This document shows positions 63,726 through 64,000 of a stretch of 64,000 nt of DNA, piece by piece. This DNA comes from Ahrensia sp. (GTDB taxonomy: Bacteria; Pseudomonadota; Alphaproteobacteria; Rhizobiales; Rhizobiaceae): positions 62,001 to 126,000 of the forward strand of contig JAPPOQ010000012.1 in the NCBI GenBank assembly GCA_028817895.1, given 5' to 3'. Both the position numbers and the translations under genes were made by a program. The notes beneath the pieces were generated by a model. It had not been told where the DNA came from, searched no databases, and saw nothing but the letters and a program-made list of their open reading frames with translations. The first letter of the stretch is position 1, and each line of letters starts with the position of its first letter.

Positions 63726-64000
63726 TCATCGCAGCATTTCGCGCAATGCCGCGGCTGCTTCGGAAGCAATTATTTTGCGGTTCGACTGTTCAGATAATTC
63801 GATTGAAGCGCCGATATGGACGGTGACGTCAAGCGCACCGGTGGCGACAACATTGATGAGGCTCTCCTCCAGGCCGATTTCTCCCGGCCAGGCGATATGA
63901 GGTCGCTCCGCACGACCGATGCTCAAGCCGTGCAATTGGCTGTAATCAATGGCGCAGGGCTGGACGACCGCACCTCCCACTTGCGCGCGAATGATAGCGC
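63726..64000 (-). CDS. plsC: 1-acyl-glycerol-3-phosphate acyltransferase, C-terminal end only
   Basis: The frame is open from the window edge to a stop at 63726, so only the last 91 residues are visible. They fit the C-terminal part of PlsC-type acyltransferases: VVQPCAIDYSQLHG, AWPGEIGLEESLINVVATGALDVTVHIG, and the closing region with NRKIIASEAAAALREML. The HX4D motif would lie outside the window. Location upstream of miaB agrees with rhizobial order. Confidence 0.8.
   Translation of the reverse strand, partial: AIIRAQVGGAVVQPCAIDYSQLHGLSIGRAERPHIAWPGEIGLEESLINVVATGALDVTVHIGASIELSEQSNRKIIASEAAAALREMLR

Overview
The window looks like a chromosomal segment of an alphaproteobacterium of the order Hyphomicrobiales (Rhizobiales). 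Supporting signs are the cmk-rpsA pair, the cytochrome c / kdsB / pheA neighbourhood, the plsC-miaB-phoH-ybeY-corC order, a SitABCD metal importer behind a Fur-family-like palindrome, and a perfect CtrA-type box. Genus cannot be fixed by eye. I saw no rRNA, tRNA, CRISPR array, transposase or phage gene. Coding density is high and no gene-free gap exceeds about 300 bases.

Layout. (1) 1-740: a lipid-anchored GH25 muramidase, cut by the window edge, divergent from the next block. (2) 911-9523: a tight seven-gene operon that looks like a cyclic-nucleotide and redox signalling module. It holds an ABC-exporter-like membrane protein whose ATPase motifs are all lost, a stand-alone cNMP-binding protein, a metallo-beta-lactamase-fold hydrolase, two membrane class III nucleotide cyclases (one with a His-rich membrane anchor and a 2Fe-2S domain), a pentapeptide-repeat protein and a hemerythrin. 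It is translationally coupled to cmk and followed by rpsA. (3) 12202-16915: four minus-strand envelope genes, three without known function. (4) 17107-21790: a nitronate monooxygenase-like gene and sitABCD. (5) 21799-24325: an ArsR-led operon of small stress or unknown proteins. (6) 24348-29332: pheA, kdsB, a membrane-anchored cytochrome c, and an unusual pair made of a spermidine-synthase-like exported protein and a membrane module fused to an SMP-30 propeller.

(7) 29363-41951: an accessory catabolic locus. It has a complete carbohydrate-type ABC importer (binding protein, two permeases, ATPase), four SnoaL/NTF2-like proteins, a GMC oxidoreductase, an M20 amidohydrolase, and a nitroreductase-marR pair with palindromic operators. 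(8) 42064-47410: a small secreted protein, a short MetE-like methyltransferase, a LuxR-type regulator coupled to a GNAT acyltransferase, a divergent LysR regulator, and cysQ. (9) 47432-52117: an FAA-family hydrolase, an orphan nucleoside/sugar ABC ATPase, an unknown AT-richer gene, slyX, a small GNAT and a pirin. (10) 52151-58940: MttB-like methyltransferase plus a dimethylglycine/sarcosine dehydrogenase-like flavoprotein (methylamine or betaine demethylation), ribokinase-RbsD, and a BenE-like permease. (11) 58941-64000: the housekeeping block recR, corC-like, ybeY, phoH, miaB and the end of plsC.

The best candidates for an undescribed system are the cNMP/redox operon with its catalytically dead ABC protein (911-9523) and the SnoaL-rich ABC importer locus (29363-41951). 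All functional calls come from reading motifs by eye; no database search was run.
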